Of a stretch of DNA of 5,712 nucleotides, positions 5,666-5,712 are shown piece by piece. The number at the start of each line of letters is the position of its first letter. Positions within the stretch are counted from its first letter, which is position 1. The notes under the pieces are model-generated. The model was not told where the DNA came from. It searched no databases and worked only from the letters and a program-made list of their open reading frames with translations. Origin of the DNA: an uncultured Clostridium sp. (GTDB lineage: Bacteria; Bacillota; Clostridia; Lachnospirales; Lachnospiraceae); NCBI GenBank assembly GCA_905192625.1, contig CAJJLI010000176.1, positions 1 through 5,712 of the forward strand, given 5' to 3'. A program made the translations under genes and the position numbers.

Positions 5666-5712
5666 CATGAAATCTTCTTGTTTCTAGATTCCATTGTCAT
5701 TAAATTGATTCT

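Noticed and set aside
5572..5712. T-box or other amino-acid-responsive leader for leuD
   Set aside because: There is no T-box bulge sequence, no terminator between promoter and start, and a leader of only about 57 bases.

Overview
This 5.7 kb window is chromosomal-looking DNA from a low-GC Gram-positive bacterium. AT-rich spacers, strong AGGAGG-type ribosome binding sites, Clostridia-like protein sequences and a short-form LeuD all suggest a Clostridia/Lachnospiraceae genome; the species cannot be fixed from the sequence alone. Every gene I can support lies on the minus strand, so the window is best read from right (5712) to left (1).

Right end: leuD (5072-5563) encodes the small subunit of isopropylmalate isomerase (leucine biosynthesis). 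It has its own candidate promoter, with an inverted repeat centred on the -35 box, and no visible leuC end just upstream. A long imperfect hairpin with a U-tract closes the leuD transcript (about 4957-5023).

Middle: a three-gene drug-efflux-type operon runs marR (4152-4619), ABC half-transporter A (2310-4040) and ABC half-transporter B (454-2310). The two ABC genes overlap by one base (TAATG). The ABC pair carries the complementary defects of a heterodimeric exporter with one degenerate ATP site: A has Asp and Gln where the catalytic Glu and switch His should be, and B has LSQGQ instead of LSGGQ. The spacer ahead of marR holds two tandem sigma-A-type promoters. Just downstream lies a cluster of TTAGCTAGCTAA-like palindromes that resemble MarR/SlyA operators and probably mediate repression by the MarR protein.

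Left end: a well-formed promoter at 265-293 drives a leader of about 125 nt that ends in a strong intrinsic terminator (134-169). A segment upstream (217-226) can pair with the 5' arm of that terminator, and this segment overlaps a hairpin with a CAGAGA hexaloop resembling the PyrR-binding loop of pyrimidine attenuators. A start codon with a good ribosome binding site follows at 12-14 and reads M-N-L-K-A before the window ends. I read this as a transcription attenuator for a gene just outside the window, possibly pyrR or a pyr operon. It is the most interesting item here. No mobile element, CRISPR array, tRNA or rRNA gene was seen.
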